Assembly: GCF_004362015.1 (NCBI RefSeq)
Contig: NZ_SNWW01000012.1
Span: forward strand, 62,001 to 126,000
Direction of reading: 5' to 3'
Origin: Flavobacterium chryseum
Lineage (GTDB): Bacteria; Bacteroidota; Bacteroidia; Flavobacteriales; Flavobacteriaceae
DNA: 64,000 nucleotides
Shown: positions 9,703-18,978 of the stretch, one piece after another
Layout: the number at the start of each line of letters is the position of its first letter
How positions within the stretch are numbered: position 1 is the first letter of the stretch
Notes under the pieces: model-generated
Seen by the model: the letters and a program-made list of their open reading frames with translations, nothing else
Told to the model about the DNA's origin: nothing
The model's database searches: none
Position numbers and translations under genes: made by a program

Positions 9703-11217
9703 TTAGAACTTATCCCAGAATATTTTTGTTTCTAATAAGTCACCTCCAATATCGCTGGCTGCTTTTTTATAGTTTGCACCATTTATTAATGCCTCAACTC
9801 CTGGGTAAGTATATCTTACCGGAACAGTCAAAATACCTTTGTTTTTAGCAGAAGTTGGTGATGCCAAAACTGGAAAATCTAATCTTCTGTATGAATTATA
9901 AGCTTCATATCCTCTATTATAAAGAGCAAACCAAGCTTGCATACCAATTTTTTCTTTCCAAGTTGCTCCACTAAGAACATTTGTATAATCTACTTTAGGG
10001 CTTGCAAGGTAAGTTGTAGCATTAGCAGCAGTTAATCCCCAATCTAAAAAAGAAGCAGTAATACCTGCATCGTAATAAACTTTAGCCTGAGCAGAACCAC
10101 CCGGAATTAAATTTTTCTCAGCAGCTTCTGCCAATAAAAATTGTAATTCAGCGTAATCAAATATAACACCCGGAACCGCAGGGTTATTTAATGTTGCCGT
10201 AATGTGTGAATACGTTGCAAATACATTAGCCTCTCCATAAGTACCTCCTACGAAAGTTCTTCCCGCAGGAATAACTGGCGCAGCTGGCGCAGGAGCATTA
10301 ACAAAATATTTAGCCATCCTTGGATCACCTCCAGGAACAACAAATTCCATTGCTGCAACAAAAGGCTCAGCAGGAATAAAATCATTTCTGTTACTTGTTA
10401 CTAAATCAGCGTACAATGGGTTTTGATTTCCTGATGTAGTTGCATATACCAATTTTGTATTATCAGCATTGCTTGCTAATACTCCTGAAGCAAGGGCTGC
10501 CTGAATTTCAGTAGCTGCATAAGCTGGTTCTACATCTGAAATATTTACTGCCAATCTTACGATAAGTGAGTTAGTAAACTTTACCCATTTTGCATTACTT
10601 GCAGCTGTTCCTCCATAAATAATATCTGCAATACCAAAGTTAGCATTTGCAGTATTTGTTTTTAATATTACAGCATCTGCAGCTAATCTTGCAATAAGAT
10701 CTTTATATATAGTTTTAGCATCATCATACGCCGGCAAAGGATATTTTTCAATATCTATTGCCTGAGAATAAGGTACATTTCCAAAAGTATCTACCAATAT
10801 GCTATAAGCATAACATTCTAAAATATCAATAAGTGCTATTTTATTTTGCTTAACTGCAGCCTCAGCAGGTGTTGCTGTAGTTTGATTCTGTATCATAACT
10901 TTTGAATCGTGAAGATCGGCCAAAACGTCTCTGTACAATACCAAGAAATGATTATCAGGAATTTTTCTGTTTGAAAGATTATATTGGCTTTCGTCTGGAT
11001 AAGTTGTTTCTGCCCACTGTTGTGAAAGTAATCTAAAAACATTGTTATTTACACTAGTACTTACTATTTGATCTACTACTTTTTTCTCAGCATTAGTAAA
11101 CAAATATTCCGGTTTAGTAATAGTTGGTCTTTTAGGATCCGTATTCATATCTGTAATATCCGAGCTGCATGAAAAAGCTATGCCGGCAAAAGATATTAAT
11201 AAAAGTATTTTTTTCAT
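9703..11217 (-). CDS. SusD/RagB-family nutrient-binding lipoprotein
   Basis: A 504-residue outer-membrane lipoprotein. The signal peptide ends at a lipobox in GIAFSCSSD, so Cys17 is probably lipidated. The body resembles the SusD-like group often annotated 'SusD/RagB family nutrient-binding outer membrane lipoprotein', with an early helical TPR-like region. It forms the surface lid over the SusC channel encoded immediately upstream, with only 3 bp between the genes. No glycoside hydrolase, peptidase or sulfatase lies beside the pair, so the ligand is unknown and could be an oligosaccharide or peptide. Confidence 0.93.
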   Translation of the reverse strand: MKKILLLISFAGIAFSCSSDITDMNTDPKRPTITKPEYLFTNAEKKVVDQIVSTSVNNNVFRLLSQQWAETTYPDESQYNLSNRKIPDNHFLVLYRDVLADLHDSKVMIQNQTTATPAEAAVKQNKIALIDILECYAYSILVDTFGNVPYSQAIDIEKYPLPAYDDAKTIYKDLIARLAADAVILKTNTANANFGIADIIYGGTAASNAKWVKFTNSLIVRLAVNISDVEPAYAATEIQAALASGVLASNADNTKLVYATTSGNQNPLYADLVTSNRNDFIPAEPFVAAMEFVVPGGDPRMAKYFVNAPAPAAPVIPAGRTFVGGTYGEANVFATYSHITATLNNPAVPGVIFDYAELQFLLAEAAEKNLIPGGSAQAKVYYDAGITASFLDWGLTAANATTYLASPKVDYTNVLSGATWKEKIGMQAWFALYNRGYEAYNSYRRLDFPVLASPTSAKNKGILTVPVRYTYPGVEALINGANYKKAASDIGGDLLETKIFWDKF

Positions 11218-11220
11218 GAT

Positions 11221-14200
11221 TTAAAATTTTAATGTTAGGTTACAACCAATGTTTCTTGTTGTAGGTAGTGAACCTCCTGAATAACCTGATGAAAGGTTAC
11301 CTGAACCAAGTCCGCTTTCTGGATCTGCATCCGGAAGGTTTTTATGGATGATCCATAAATTAGAACCTACTAGAGAAAGTCGTAAATCTGTCAAATTCAA
11401 TTTTGAGATAAGACTTGATGGAAAACTATACGTAATATTTACCTCTCTTAATTTAATAAAACTTGCATCGTAAACAAACGCTTTTTGTGGGTTTTTAGTA
11501 TATCCGTAAATACCTCCCGCAACCTCTGGTGCCGGTGTTCTTATTGTATTTGGCGTACCATCAGCATTTACACCAGGAAGAATAACTCCACCACCGTTAG
11601 CAAGTGTATTTCTTACTGGGTTTCCTAATTCATTATTTCCTGCAGTAGACTCATACAGACCAGAATTTTGTCCGTAATATTGATCAAGAGAGAAAATATC
11701 TCCACCTTTTTGCATATCGATCAAGAAACCTAATGAAAGTTGTTTGTATGTAAATTTATTACGAACTCCACCAATCCAATCTGGTGTAACATTACCAATA
11801 ACATTATTAGTTGTTGCAGTCATTAAATAAACACCATTTTGTGTTACTTTTTGTCCGTCTTTATAAATATAATCTTTACCAACAATGTCTCCATAAGGAT
11901 GACCAGGAGTTCCTACAATACTTACACCTCCCTGAAACGTACCCAATGTAAGAGTTTCGATTCCTGGTGTTAAAGCCACTACCTCATTCTCGTTTTTAGA
12001 CCAGTTTACATTAATATCCCATTGAAAATTATTAAACTTTAATGGAGTTAAATTTAATTGTACCTCTACCCCTTTATTTTCTACAGATCCAGCATTAACA
12101 TATCTTGAAGAGTAACCAGTTGATGTAGAGTAATCTACAGGAAATATCTGATCAGAACTTAAACTTTGGTATAAACTCACCTCAAATCCTACTCTTCTGT
12201 TAAACATTTGCATTTCAAGACCAACCTCTTTAGATATAGTTTTTACAGGACGTAACTCATCGTTATTCGCAATATTTGGTCTTGAATAAAGTTGTATGTT
12301 TGTACCAAATGCATTAAATTTAGAAAAGACATCTTGTAATGAATATGGGTCAACACCTCCTTGTGGGTTTTCAGCATAACTTGCTCTTAATTTTCCAAAA
12401 GTTAACCAAGGCGCATCAATATGTTTCGTAAAAACATAACTTGCTGATGTAGAGAATGTATTTAAATCATTATTTCCTTTTGGTAATACAGAGAACGCAT
12501 CATTACGAAAAGTTCCGTCTACGTATAAGAAATCTCTGTATCCTAATGAAACAGAAGCAAACATACTATTTACTGCTACGTTCTGTTCAACTTCTCCCGG
12601 AAATGGTGAAGGGTTTACTGAATTTGATAATGCATAGATTTCTGGTATAATAAGTCCTCCATCAGTAGAAGTAAGTGTTGAAACACGTCTTGTTCTTAAA
12701 GCGTTAGATCCAAGCAGACCTGTCAAAGAAATATCTTCTGTCAGCTTTTTATTAAGATTTAAAGTAAACTGATAGTTTTGCTCAGAGAACATACCATCAT
12801 ATTTTTGGTATCCAGAACCAACAGCTAATCTATTTAGTCCAAATGTAGCATTCAAAGATCCAACAGCTTTTCTTTCTTCTCTTAATTCTGCATAACTATC
12901 ATTGGTTATTTTTCCTTGAGCTGTAAGCCAATCTGTAACTTTATAATCTAACTGTACATAACCAATAAAACGGTTTCTTTCATCTGACTGATAGTTTTTA
13001 TATCTTGTAAAATATGGATTATCCCAGTATTTAGGAGTAGTATCACCACCTGAAGGGTTTGCCATATTCCATGATATATTTTGTCCGCCAGAAGCTTCAA
13101 AAACTTCTTTTTGCGCTTTAATATCTACGTTTGTACCCCACCATTGACGGAATAATCCAGCAACGTTATCTCCACCATAACCTGTCGTATTTCTACCAAC
13201 TGTAGTTTGTGCCACATAATTTGCGAATACATTAGCAGAAAGTTTATCTGTAAACTTGTGATTGAATTTAAGACTCACATTGTTTTTTCTCAATTCACTA
13301 TTTGGTAATATCCCAGTTTCTTTATAGTTGTTGTAATTTAAAACAAAATTAGTTTTTTCATCACCATCCTCTAAAGAGATTGAATTACTAAATGTAGTTG
13401 CAGTCTGGAAAAAAGTAATAGGTCCATTATCAGCGGCTTTCCATTCCGTTTTCTTTCCAAAGTTTGGAGAGAATCTGCTATAAGCATCCCATTGATAAAC
13501 TTGTAGGCTTGGATCAAAAGCAACACCATATGAAGCATCATCTACAGTAGTGGCAACCTGGTTACCATTGCTGTCGATAGTAAAAAATGCTCCTGTAGGT
13601 CCTACCGGCACACCTTTAGGGTTACCTGCTGCATCATAAGTTGGTCCGTAACCTTGTCCGTATTTAGTTTGGTAAACAGGAAAAGTCTTTTTGTCTACAG
13701 TACCTACAGTAAATTCACTTGAGATAGTAACTCCCATTCCTTTTCTGGTTTTTCCTTTTTTGGTTGTAATCATGATTACACCATTACCAGCCAAATATCC
13801 GTATAAAGCAGCTGCAGCAGCTCCTTTTAATATATTTACAGACTCGATGTCATCAGGATTAATATCCATACCGGCATTACCATAATCATAAGTATTACGG
13901 GCACCTGAAGCTTGACTCGCCCCGTTTCCTTGAGATACACTTGCATTTGTATTACTATTGTTGATTGGCATACCATCAATAACAATAAGCATTTGGTTAT
14001 CTCCTGTTAAGTTTTTAACACCTCTGGAAACTACGTTTGTAGAACCTCCAAAGTTTGTATTTTTTCTAACATAAACTCCGGCAGCTTTTCCAGAAAGATC
14101 GTTAAGAAAGTTATTACTTGCAGCTCCTGCTGTTAAATCAGCACCTTTAACCTCTTGTGAAGCGTAACCTAAAGATTTTTTCTCTCTTTTAATACCTAAT

Positions 14201-14526
14201 GCAGTTGTTACAACAACGCTTTCCAGTTCTGTAGTATTGCTTCCTAATTTAGCATTTACTGTTGTTGAACTTGCAGCTATTTCCTGAGATTTCATCCCAA
14301 TATAGCTAAATACCAAGATTTGACTTGATGATGCTTTGACAGTGTACTTTCCATCAAAGTCTGTTTGCGATCCAGTTTGTGTTCCTTTAACTTGCACACT
14401 AACACCTGGTAAAGGCATTCCTGCATTATCGGAAACAATACCCGAAACAGTTCTTTCTTGCGCAAAGGTTAGTTGCGCCATAAGTACTACGAAGAGTACT
14501 AAGAATCCATTAAACTTAAGTTTCAT
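11221..14526 (-). CDS. SusC/RagA-family TonB-dependent outer-membrane transporter
   Basis: About 1100 residues. I place the start at 14526 (MKLKFNGFLVLFVVLMAQ) because it begins a clean signal peptide ending in LTFAQ; an in-frame ATG 30 bp upstream (14556) is possible. After the signal comes a carboxypeptidase-regulatory-like domain (VSGIVSDNAGMPLPGVSVQV), then a plug domain containing the SusC hallmark DGMPINNSN with LKGAAAAALYG, and a large 22-strand-type barrel. It imports a SusD-captured ligand using TonB energy. The SusD gene follows after 3 bp. No ECF sigma, anti-sigma or hybrid two-component regulator is adjacent, unlike many glycan utilisation loci. Confidence 0.95.
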   Translation of the reverse strand: MKLKFNGFLVLFVVLMAQLTFAQERTVSGIVSDNAGMPLPGVSVQVKGTQTGSQTDFDGKYTVKASSSQILVFSYIGMKSQEIAASSTTVNAKLGSNTTELESVVVTTALGIKREKKSLGYASQEVKGADLTAGAASNNFLNDLSGKAAGVYVRKNTNFGGSTNVVSRGVKNLTGDNQMLIVIDGMPINNSNTNASVSQGNGASQASGARNTYDYGNAGMDINPDDIESVNILKGAAAAALYGYLAGNGVIMITTKKGKTRKGMGVTISSEFTVGTVDKKTFPVYQTKYGQGYGPTYDAAGNPKGVPVGPTGAFFTIDSNGNQVATTVDDASYGVAFDPSLQVYQWDAYSRFSPNFGKKTEWKAADNGPITFFQTATTFSNSISLEDGDEKTNFVLNYNNYKETGILPNSELRKNNVSLKFNHKFTDKLSANVFANYVAQTTVGRNTTGYGGDNVAGLFRQWWGTNVDIKAQKEVFEASGGQNISWNMANPSGGDTTPKYWDNPYFTRYKNYQSDERNRFIGYVQLDYKVTDWLTAQGKITNDSYAELREERKAVGSLNATFGLNRLAVGSGYQKYDGMFSEQNYQFTLNLNKKLTEDISLTGLLGSNALRTRRVSTLTSTDGGLIIPEIYALSNSVNPSPFPGEVEQNVAVNSMFASVSLGYRDFLYVDGTFRNDAFSVLPKGNNDLNTFSTSASYVFTKHIDAPWLTFGKLRASYAENPQGGVDPYSLQDVFSKFNAFGTNIQLYSRPNIANNDELRPVKTISKEVGLEMQMFNRRVGFEVSLYQSLSSDQIFPVDYSTSTGYSSRYVNAGSVENKGVEVQLNLTPLKFNNFQWDINVNWSKNENEVVALTPGIETLTLGTFQGGVSIVGTPGHPYGDIVGKDYIYKDGQKVTQNGVYLMTATTNNVIGNVTPDWIGGVRNKFTYKQLSLGFLIDMQKGGDIFSLDQYYGQNSGLYESTAGNNELGNPVRNTLANGGGVILPGVNADGTPNTIRTPAPEVAGGIYGYTKNPQKAFVYDASFIKLREVNITYSFPSSLISKLNLTDLRLSLVGSNLWIIHKNLPDADPESGLGSGNLSSGYSGGSLPTTRNIGCNLTLKF

Positions 14527-14952
14527 TTTTGAAAATTTTGAATTAGTATTCGGCAAACATCATAATAATTTCTTAAAATAACAAGCAATTTTACTTTTAC
14601 TATTACTTTTTTTTAATAAAGCTTTAACGTTTAGCCAAAATAAAACAACTTATTCACTGTAAAACAGCATTATTCCTAAAGTTTTTTACAAAAAAATGAT
14701 TTTTTATTAAGTACATTTTTTCGAAAAATTTAACATTCCAAATTGTACTAAAATCAAAAAAAGTGCGTTTGTCGCCTAAATAAATCTTAAAAACCAATCT
14801 TTAAATTTTTCTTTATTAAAGATTTTCGGCTAGGATTTACTATTCGAATATAATTTATAACACTTTTATTTGAAAACTTTTATCTTAGATTCATTCCGTT
14901 TTTTTATTGGTTTCAAGAAAAAATTATAATCTTTGCTATTCACAAAAGAACT
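14527..14952. other. Divergent intergenic region between susC and rnhB
   Basis: About 425 bp of AT-rich DNA between two divergent genes, so promoters for both must lie here. I find only near matches to TAnnTTTG (AATCTTTG just before rnhB; TACAATTTG, one base too long, on the minus strand at about 14.74 kb). No ORF, strong hairpin or riboswitch is apparent. Confidence 0.5.
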
Positions 14953-15612
14953 ATGCTTCAAAAAAATTTTTCAGGGTTTGTATTTGAAACTGGGACCGAT
15001 GAAGCCGGAAGAGGATGCTTGGCCGGACCGGTAACTGCTGCTGCTGTAATTTTACCAGCTAATTTTGCAAATGAATTTTTAAATGACAGTAAACAGTTAT
15101 CCGAAAAAATAAGAGAAGAATTAAAACCTTTAATAGAAAAGCACGCCGTGTGTTTTTCTGTAACACATCTTCATCCGGAAGAAATAGATGAAATAAATAT
15201 TCTGAATGCATCTATGAAAGGAATGCAGGAATGTATTTTAAAATTAAACCAGCGTCCTGAATATATTATTGTAGATGGTAATCGTTCACTAAATGCAAAA
15301 CTCGGTTTGAAAAATTCTTTCGGGAAACAATTTTCTGTTACTGAAATTGAGTTATTAAAATCAATTCCTAATCAATCAATTATAAAAGGAGATTCGAAAT
15401 TTTTAAGTATTGCCGCAGCTTCAGTATTAGCAAAAACCTATCGCGATGCCTATATGAATCAAATTCATCAAGAATTCCCGATGTACAACTGGAAACAAAA
15501 CAAAGGTTATCCAACCAAAGAACATCGAGAAGCTATCAGGAAATACGGCACCACAAAATACCACCGAATGAGTTTCAGGCTTTTGCCTGATCAATTGGAA
15601 TTAGAATTTTAA
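14953..15612 (+). CDS. rnhB: Ribonuclease HII
   Basis: A 219-residue RNase HII that cleaves the RNA strand of RNA-DNA hybrids and single ribonucleotides embedded in DNA. The catalytic Asp16-Glu17 pair is in GTDEAGRGCLAGPV, a third acidic residue is Asp108 in IIVDGN, and the conserved KGDSK and SVLAKTYRD segments follow. Length is normal for the family. The stop codon overlaps the end of the convergent oxidoreductase gene by 4 bp. Confidence 0.96.
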   Translation: MLQKNFSGFVFETGTDEAGRGCLAGPVTAAAVILPANFANEFLNDSKQLSEKIREELKPLIEKHAVCFSVTHLHPEEIDEINILNASMKGMQECILKLNQRPEYIIVDGNRSLNAKLGLKNSFGKQFSVTEIELLKSIPNQSIIKGDSKFLSIAAASVLAKTYRDAYMNQIHQEFPMYNWKQNKGYPTKEHREAIRKYGTTKYHRMSFRLLPDQLELEF

Positions 15613-16205
15613 TTTTTCTCCGCTAATTCATTTTCTTCAAAAGCAGAAATTAGTTGATTTTCCCATTTTGAAATATTTTCAACAGAAGCTCTGTCGGCCT
15701 GATCAAAATACAAATGCTGCTTGATTTCTAATCCTGAATAGGTAAAAATTCCGGTATCAGAAGTTAATTTTAAAGCTTTATCCATTCCCATCGCCTCATA
15801 TTCTGCATTTGATTTTCCGTGAGAATTAATAATGATAGTTTGTTTTCCGGTCAATAAACCTTTCTGAATACCTTGATCGTATCGATATGCAAACCCGTAA
15901 CTAAATACACGATCGATATATCCTTTCATAATTGCGGGCATTCCTGTCCACCAAATCGGATAAATAAAAACAATTCGATCTGCCCAGGAAATAAAACCCT
16001 GTTCTGTTTTAACATCTTCACCAACTTGCCCTATTCTTTGCCCGTGCATATCTTCTAAAGAAAGAACCGGATTAAAATTGATTTCGTTTAAATCTCTGAC
16101 TACAATTTCCTGACCTGTTTTTTCTAAGCTTTCAACAATTGTTTGTTTAAAGAAATGATTTAAACTTGCTGGATTTGGATGCGCGTAAATAATTAAATTT
16201 TTCAT
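15609..16205 (-). CDS. NAD(P)H-dependent flavodoxin-fold oxidoreductase
   Basis: A 198-residue flavodoxin-like quinone or nitro-reductase (KefF/MdaB-type NAD(P)H dehydrogenase). The phosphate-binding loop for FMN or FAD is in IIYAHPNPASLNH at the N-terminus, and the family block IVFIYPIWWTGMPAIMKGYID is present at about residues 93-113. It would carry out two-electron reduction of quinones using NAD(P)H in the cytoplasm. It is not next to a Kef potassium channel gene, so a KefF role is not supported. Its 3' end overlaps rnhB by 4 bp. Confidence 0.88.
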   Translation of the reverse strand: MKNLIIYAHPNPASLNHFFKQTIVESLEKTGQEIVVRDLNEINFNPVLSLEDMHGQRIGQVGEDVKTEQGFISWADRIVFIYPIWWTGMPAIMKGYIDRVFSYGFAYRYDQGIQKGLLTGKQTIIINSHGKSNAEYEAMGMDKALKLTSDTGIFTYSGLEIKQHLYFDQADRASVENISKWENQLISAFEENELAEKN

Positions 16206-16276
16206 GTTTTTTTGTTTTTAAGATTGAACATGACAAATGTAGAACGTAAGCTTTGATGAGAATTGTAAGAAAACGA

Positions 16277-16305
16277 AAAGCCAACTATTATCTAGTTGGC
16301 TTTTT
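16277..16305 (-). terminator. Terminator after lipB
   Basis: Arms AAAAGCCAACTA and TAGTTGGCTTTT around a 5-base loop, with T-rich sequence on both strands. It follows the lipB stop codon by about 30 bp on the minus strand. Confidence 0.78.
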
Positions 16306-16333
16306 CATTTTAAAAATTATTAAAAAACAGTCC

Positions 16334-17032
16334 TTAAACAAATTCTGCTTCAAACAAATTAGTGAGATGTTTTATAATTTTAGCTTTAACTTCGGCTTCA
16401 TCGACTTTTTCTACGCCGAGTTCAACGTTTAAGGAAGTAACACTTTTTCCGCGAATTCCACACGGAATAATATTATCAAAATATCCTAGATCTACATTTA
16501 CATTTAAGGCAAATCCGTGCATGGTTACCCAACGCGAAGCGCGTACGCCAAGCGCACAAATTTTGCGCGCAAACGGAGTTCCTACGCCGAGCCAAACTCC
16601 TGTCTCGCCTTCACTTCGTCCACATTCTAAACCGTACTCTGCTAACGTTAGAATAATAGATTCTTCCAAAAAACGCAAATATTTATGAATATCGGTAAAG
16701 AAATTTTCTAAATCCAGAATAGGATAACCTACAATTTGTCCCGGTCCATGATAGGTAATATCACCGCCACGGTTAATTTTATAGAAAGTTGCTCCTTTGG
16801 CTTCGAGTTGCTTTTCGTTTAATAATAAGTTCTCTAAATCGCCGCTTTTCCCCAAAGTATACACATGCGGATGTTCTACAAAAAGTAAATAATTGGGTGT
16901 TGGCAAATCGAGTTCTTCTCTTCTGTTTTTGATTTTTAAGTCGACTATGTCTTTAAAAAGTTCTTCCTGATATTCCCAGGTCGATTTATAATCTTTGCTT
17001 CCTAAATCCTGAAGTTGAATTTTTGTGTTCAT
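16334..17032 (-). CDS. lipB: Octanoyltransferase (lipoate biosynthesis)
   Basis: A 232-residue octanoyl-ACP:protein transferase, the first step of lipoate biosynthesis, moving octanoyl from ACP to E2 and GcvH domains. The family motif RGGDITYHGPGQ is at about residues 88-99, catalytic Lys157 in ARKICALGVRAS, and catalytic Cys191 in NIIPCGIRGKSVTSL. All key residues are present. The envelope lipoprotein gene ends 5 bp upstream in the same direction, suggesting cotranscription without functional relation. lipA is not in the window. Confidence 0.96.
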   Translation of the reverse strand: MNTKIQLQDLGSKDYKSTWEYQEELFKDIVDLKIKNRREELDLPTPNYLLFVEHPHVYTLGKSGDLENLLLNEKQLEAKGATFYKINRGGDITYHGPGQIVGYPILDLENFFTDIHKYLRFLEESIILTLAEYGLECGRSEGETGVWLGVGTPFARKICALGVRASRWVTMHGFALNVNVDLGYFDNIIPCGIRGKSVTSLNVELGVEKVDEAEVKAKIIKHLTNLFEAEFV

Positions 17033-17037
17033 TTTAA

Positions 17038-17790
17038 TTATTTTTCAAACTCAACGTCAAAATTGAGTTTGTCGGGATTCTCCATATAATCCGTGAAAGG
17101 GTATTGAATTGTAATTGATTTTCGATCGTCGCTAAATAAAGCATTAGGGTTTGATACTTTCTTGATTTTTTTTGGAAAGTGATATTTCACAATATAACTA
17201 GACGAAGCAAAAACCATCTTAGACATATCTGCACCAGAATCAGCTGTTTTTTCGTCAGCTTTTGGTTTTTCAATTACTGCTTTTCTGCTAAATTTTTTCC
17301 CATCATAATTATAACTTAATTTACTGTTATTAGTAAAACTATTACCTAACTGAGTTGCCGGACTACTTGCGCCCTCCAGTTTTTGAATTGTGCTCGCCGC
17401 TTGTAAAACATCCTGCAGTTCATTTACTTTTTTAAAATCAGTAGACAAAACCATTAAAAACTGCTTTTTTTCAGTACTCATTTTAGTATTCACAACAAAG
17501 TTTTCCAGCTTTTTAAGTTCTATCTGAGCCTCAGGAGATAATTTGGCAATACTATCTTTCTTTTCTTCAAATAATTGTTTGAAGGTAAAAGTAGAATCGA
17601 TATCTTTTTTTGCTTCAGCGCCCATTTGACTCCCTACCTGATCTCCAGCCATTTCCATCAATGCTGAACCATCCATGTCGAGAGAAAACTTTCCGGTTCC
17701 GCTGTCGTTTACATAAATATTTTCAGTGAAAGTGCAACTTGTAAGTGTTGCCAACAAAAAAGAAAAACCAAGTAGTTTATATAATTTCAT
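17038..17790 (-). CDS. Uncharacterised lipoprotein (paralogue of the next gene)
   Basis: A 250-residue protein of unknown function. The N-terminus is a lipoprotein signal ending in LATLTSC, so Cys19 should be lipidated. The next segment, TENIYVNDSGTGKFSLDMDG, has the form of a beta hairpin and is shared with the neighbour at 17.9-18.6 kb. The C-terminal part (VKYHFPKKIKKVSNPNALFS) is also shared with it. The two are therefore ancient tandem duplicates. Spacing of 5 bp to lipB suggests cotranscription. Confidence 0.8.
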   Translation of the reverse strand: MKLYKLLGFSFLLATLTSCTFTENIYVNDSGTGKFSLDMDGSALMEMAGDQVGSQMGAEAKKDIDSTFTFKQLFEEKKDSIAKLSPEAQIELKKLENFVVNTKMSTEKKQFLMVLSTDFKKVNELQDVLQAASTIQKLEGASSPATQLGNSFTNNSKLSYNYDGKKFSRKAVIEKPKADEKTADSGADMSKMVFASSSYIVKYHFPKKIKKVSNPNALFSDDRKSITIQYPFTDYMENPDKLNFDVEFEK

Positions 17791-17923
17791 CGTAGCTAAA
17801 TTTTTATCAAATATACGAACTCTATTTTTATTGTTTAATCGTTTAGTTGTTGATTTGTTTAATCGTATAATTGGTTTTATTTATGATTGTTTTGTTTGTT
17901 GTCCTTCGATAACAAAATGAATT

Positions 17924-18649
17924 TTACTCCAAAACAACTTCAAGACTTGTCATTTCAGGATTTTTTAAACATTCAGAAAGTTGAAATTCAAGTGTTATCA
18001 TTTTTTTATCTGAACTTATAATTGCCTTTTCATTTGAAACGGATTTTATTTTTCGTGAGAAATGGTAGAGCAATGTGTAAGTTTGTGTTAGTTTTAAAGA
18101 AGTATATTTAGAATACGCATTATTAAATTGCTCTTTTGTTTTTTGAAGTTCGGCTGGATTTGTAATGGTAACTAAACGCTTAAAAACTTTTCCATCAAAA
18201 TCATAATCTATTTTATAATAATGATTTTCGGCAGTTAATGCATAATTATATTTTATATCATTTGCATAATCTTCGGTTTTGTATAAATCCGGAATTTCTG
18301 AGACTTTATTAAAATCTAATGAAAATAAACTTTTAAATTCTTTTTCAAAAGAGCTTTCTTTCTTATACACTTTTACGCTCGAATATTTTTGCATCAACTT
18401 TTGCTCTTCGGCAGTATATTTTAAAAAATTCTCTTTATACTTTTCTAGATATTCCTTAAAAACATAGGTTGTATCTTTAAAAAATTCTTCACGAGAATAG
18501 CTTTCACCCGCCAATTGCATGTAGCTATTTTCGTCCCGAAGCTGAACGATTTCAACACTTCCACTTCCATCTGCTTTTATATTTATGGTTTCTGTGACTT
18601 GGTAACTTGATGTTAAAATTAAGAGTGCAAAGACTTTTAAATATTTCAT
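17924..18649 (-). CDS. Uncharacterised exported protein, paralogue lacking a lipobox cysteine
   Basis: A 241-residue protein with a hydrophobic signal sequence, MKYLKVFALLILTSSYQ. It shares the TETINIKADGSGSVEIVQL hairpin, and the LLYHFSRKIKSVSNEKAIIS block near the C-terminus, with the lipoprotein immediately downstream. Where that paralogue has the lipobox cysteine, this protein has Ser (codon AGT, one base from TGT), so it is probably not lipidated and is instead periplasmic or membrane-tethered. Function unknown. The gap to the downstream paralogue is 133 bp. Confidence 0.75.
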   Translation of the reverse strand: MKYLKVFALLILTSSYQVTETINIKADGSGSVEIVQLRDENSYMQLAGESYSREEFFKDTTYVFKEYLEKYKENFLKYTAEEQKLMQKYSSVKVYKKESSFEKEFKSLFSLDFNKVSEIPDLYKTEDYANDIKYNYALTAENHYYKIDYDFDGKVFKRLVTITNPAELQKTKEQFNNAYSKYTSLKLTQTYTLLYHFSRKIKSVSNEKAIISSDKKMITLEFQLSECLKNPEMTSLEVVLE

Positions 18650-18805
18650 TTTCGGGAAGATTCTGAGGTTTTTAAGTTACTAATATACTGAGATTTTAAA
18701 CTTAATCTCTTAAATTTAAATAATTAAAATGTGTGATTGCTTCGTTCCTCGCAAAGACAAACGACTTCAACCAAAATGTATTCTGAAAACAAAAATTTCT
18801 CATCT

Positions 18806-18872
18806 AGCCCCGATAGCAGCGGTATCCTTTTTTGCTTTTTCTGCAAAAAAGATACAAGTGAATAGCGGGACT
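18806..18872. repeat. Imperfect palindromic intergenic repeat
   Basis: Arms AGCCCCGATAGCAGCGGTAT and ATACAAGTGAATAGCGGGACT (the second roughly the reverse complement of the first) enclose CCTTTTTTGC..GCAAAAAAG. The whole looks like the REP-type hairpin elements that I recall as common between genes in flavobacteria. It lies 106 bp before lysS. Just upstream, 18733-18760 has a second repeat-like fragment (GATTGCTTCGTTCCTCGCAA). Confidence 0.6.
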
Positions 18873-18948
18873 AAAGGGCATTGAAAACAAGAAAATTACT
18901 GCTACAAAAAATCTAAAATCTGCATTCTAAAATCTACATTCTTTTCTT

Positions 18949-18956
18949 TATCTTTG
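18949..18956 (+). promoter_or_regulatory. Putative -7 box for lysS
   Basis: TATCTTTG matches TAnnTTTG exactly and lies 22 bp before the lysS start. No TTG is seen at the expected -33 position. Confidence 0.4.
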
Positions 18957-18978
18957 CACACTTAAAAAAGAGCACAAA

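Noticed and set aside
12456..12650. Open frame inside susC on the plus strand
   Set aside because: It is a shadow of a well-supported transporter with a matching signal peptide and SusC plug.
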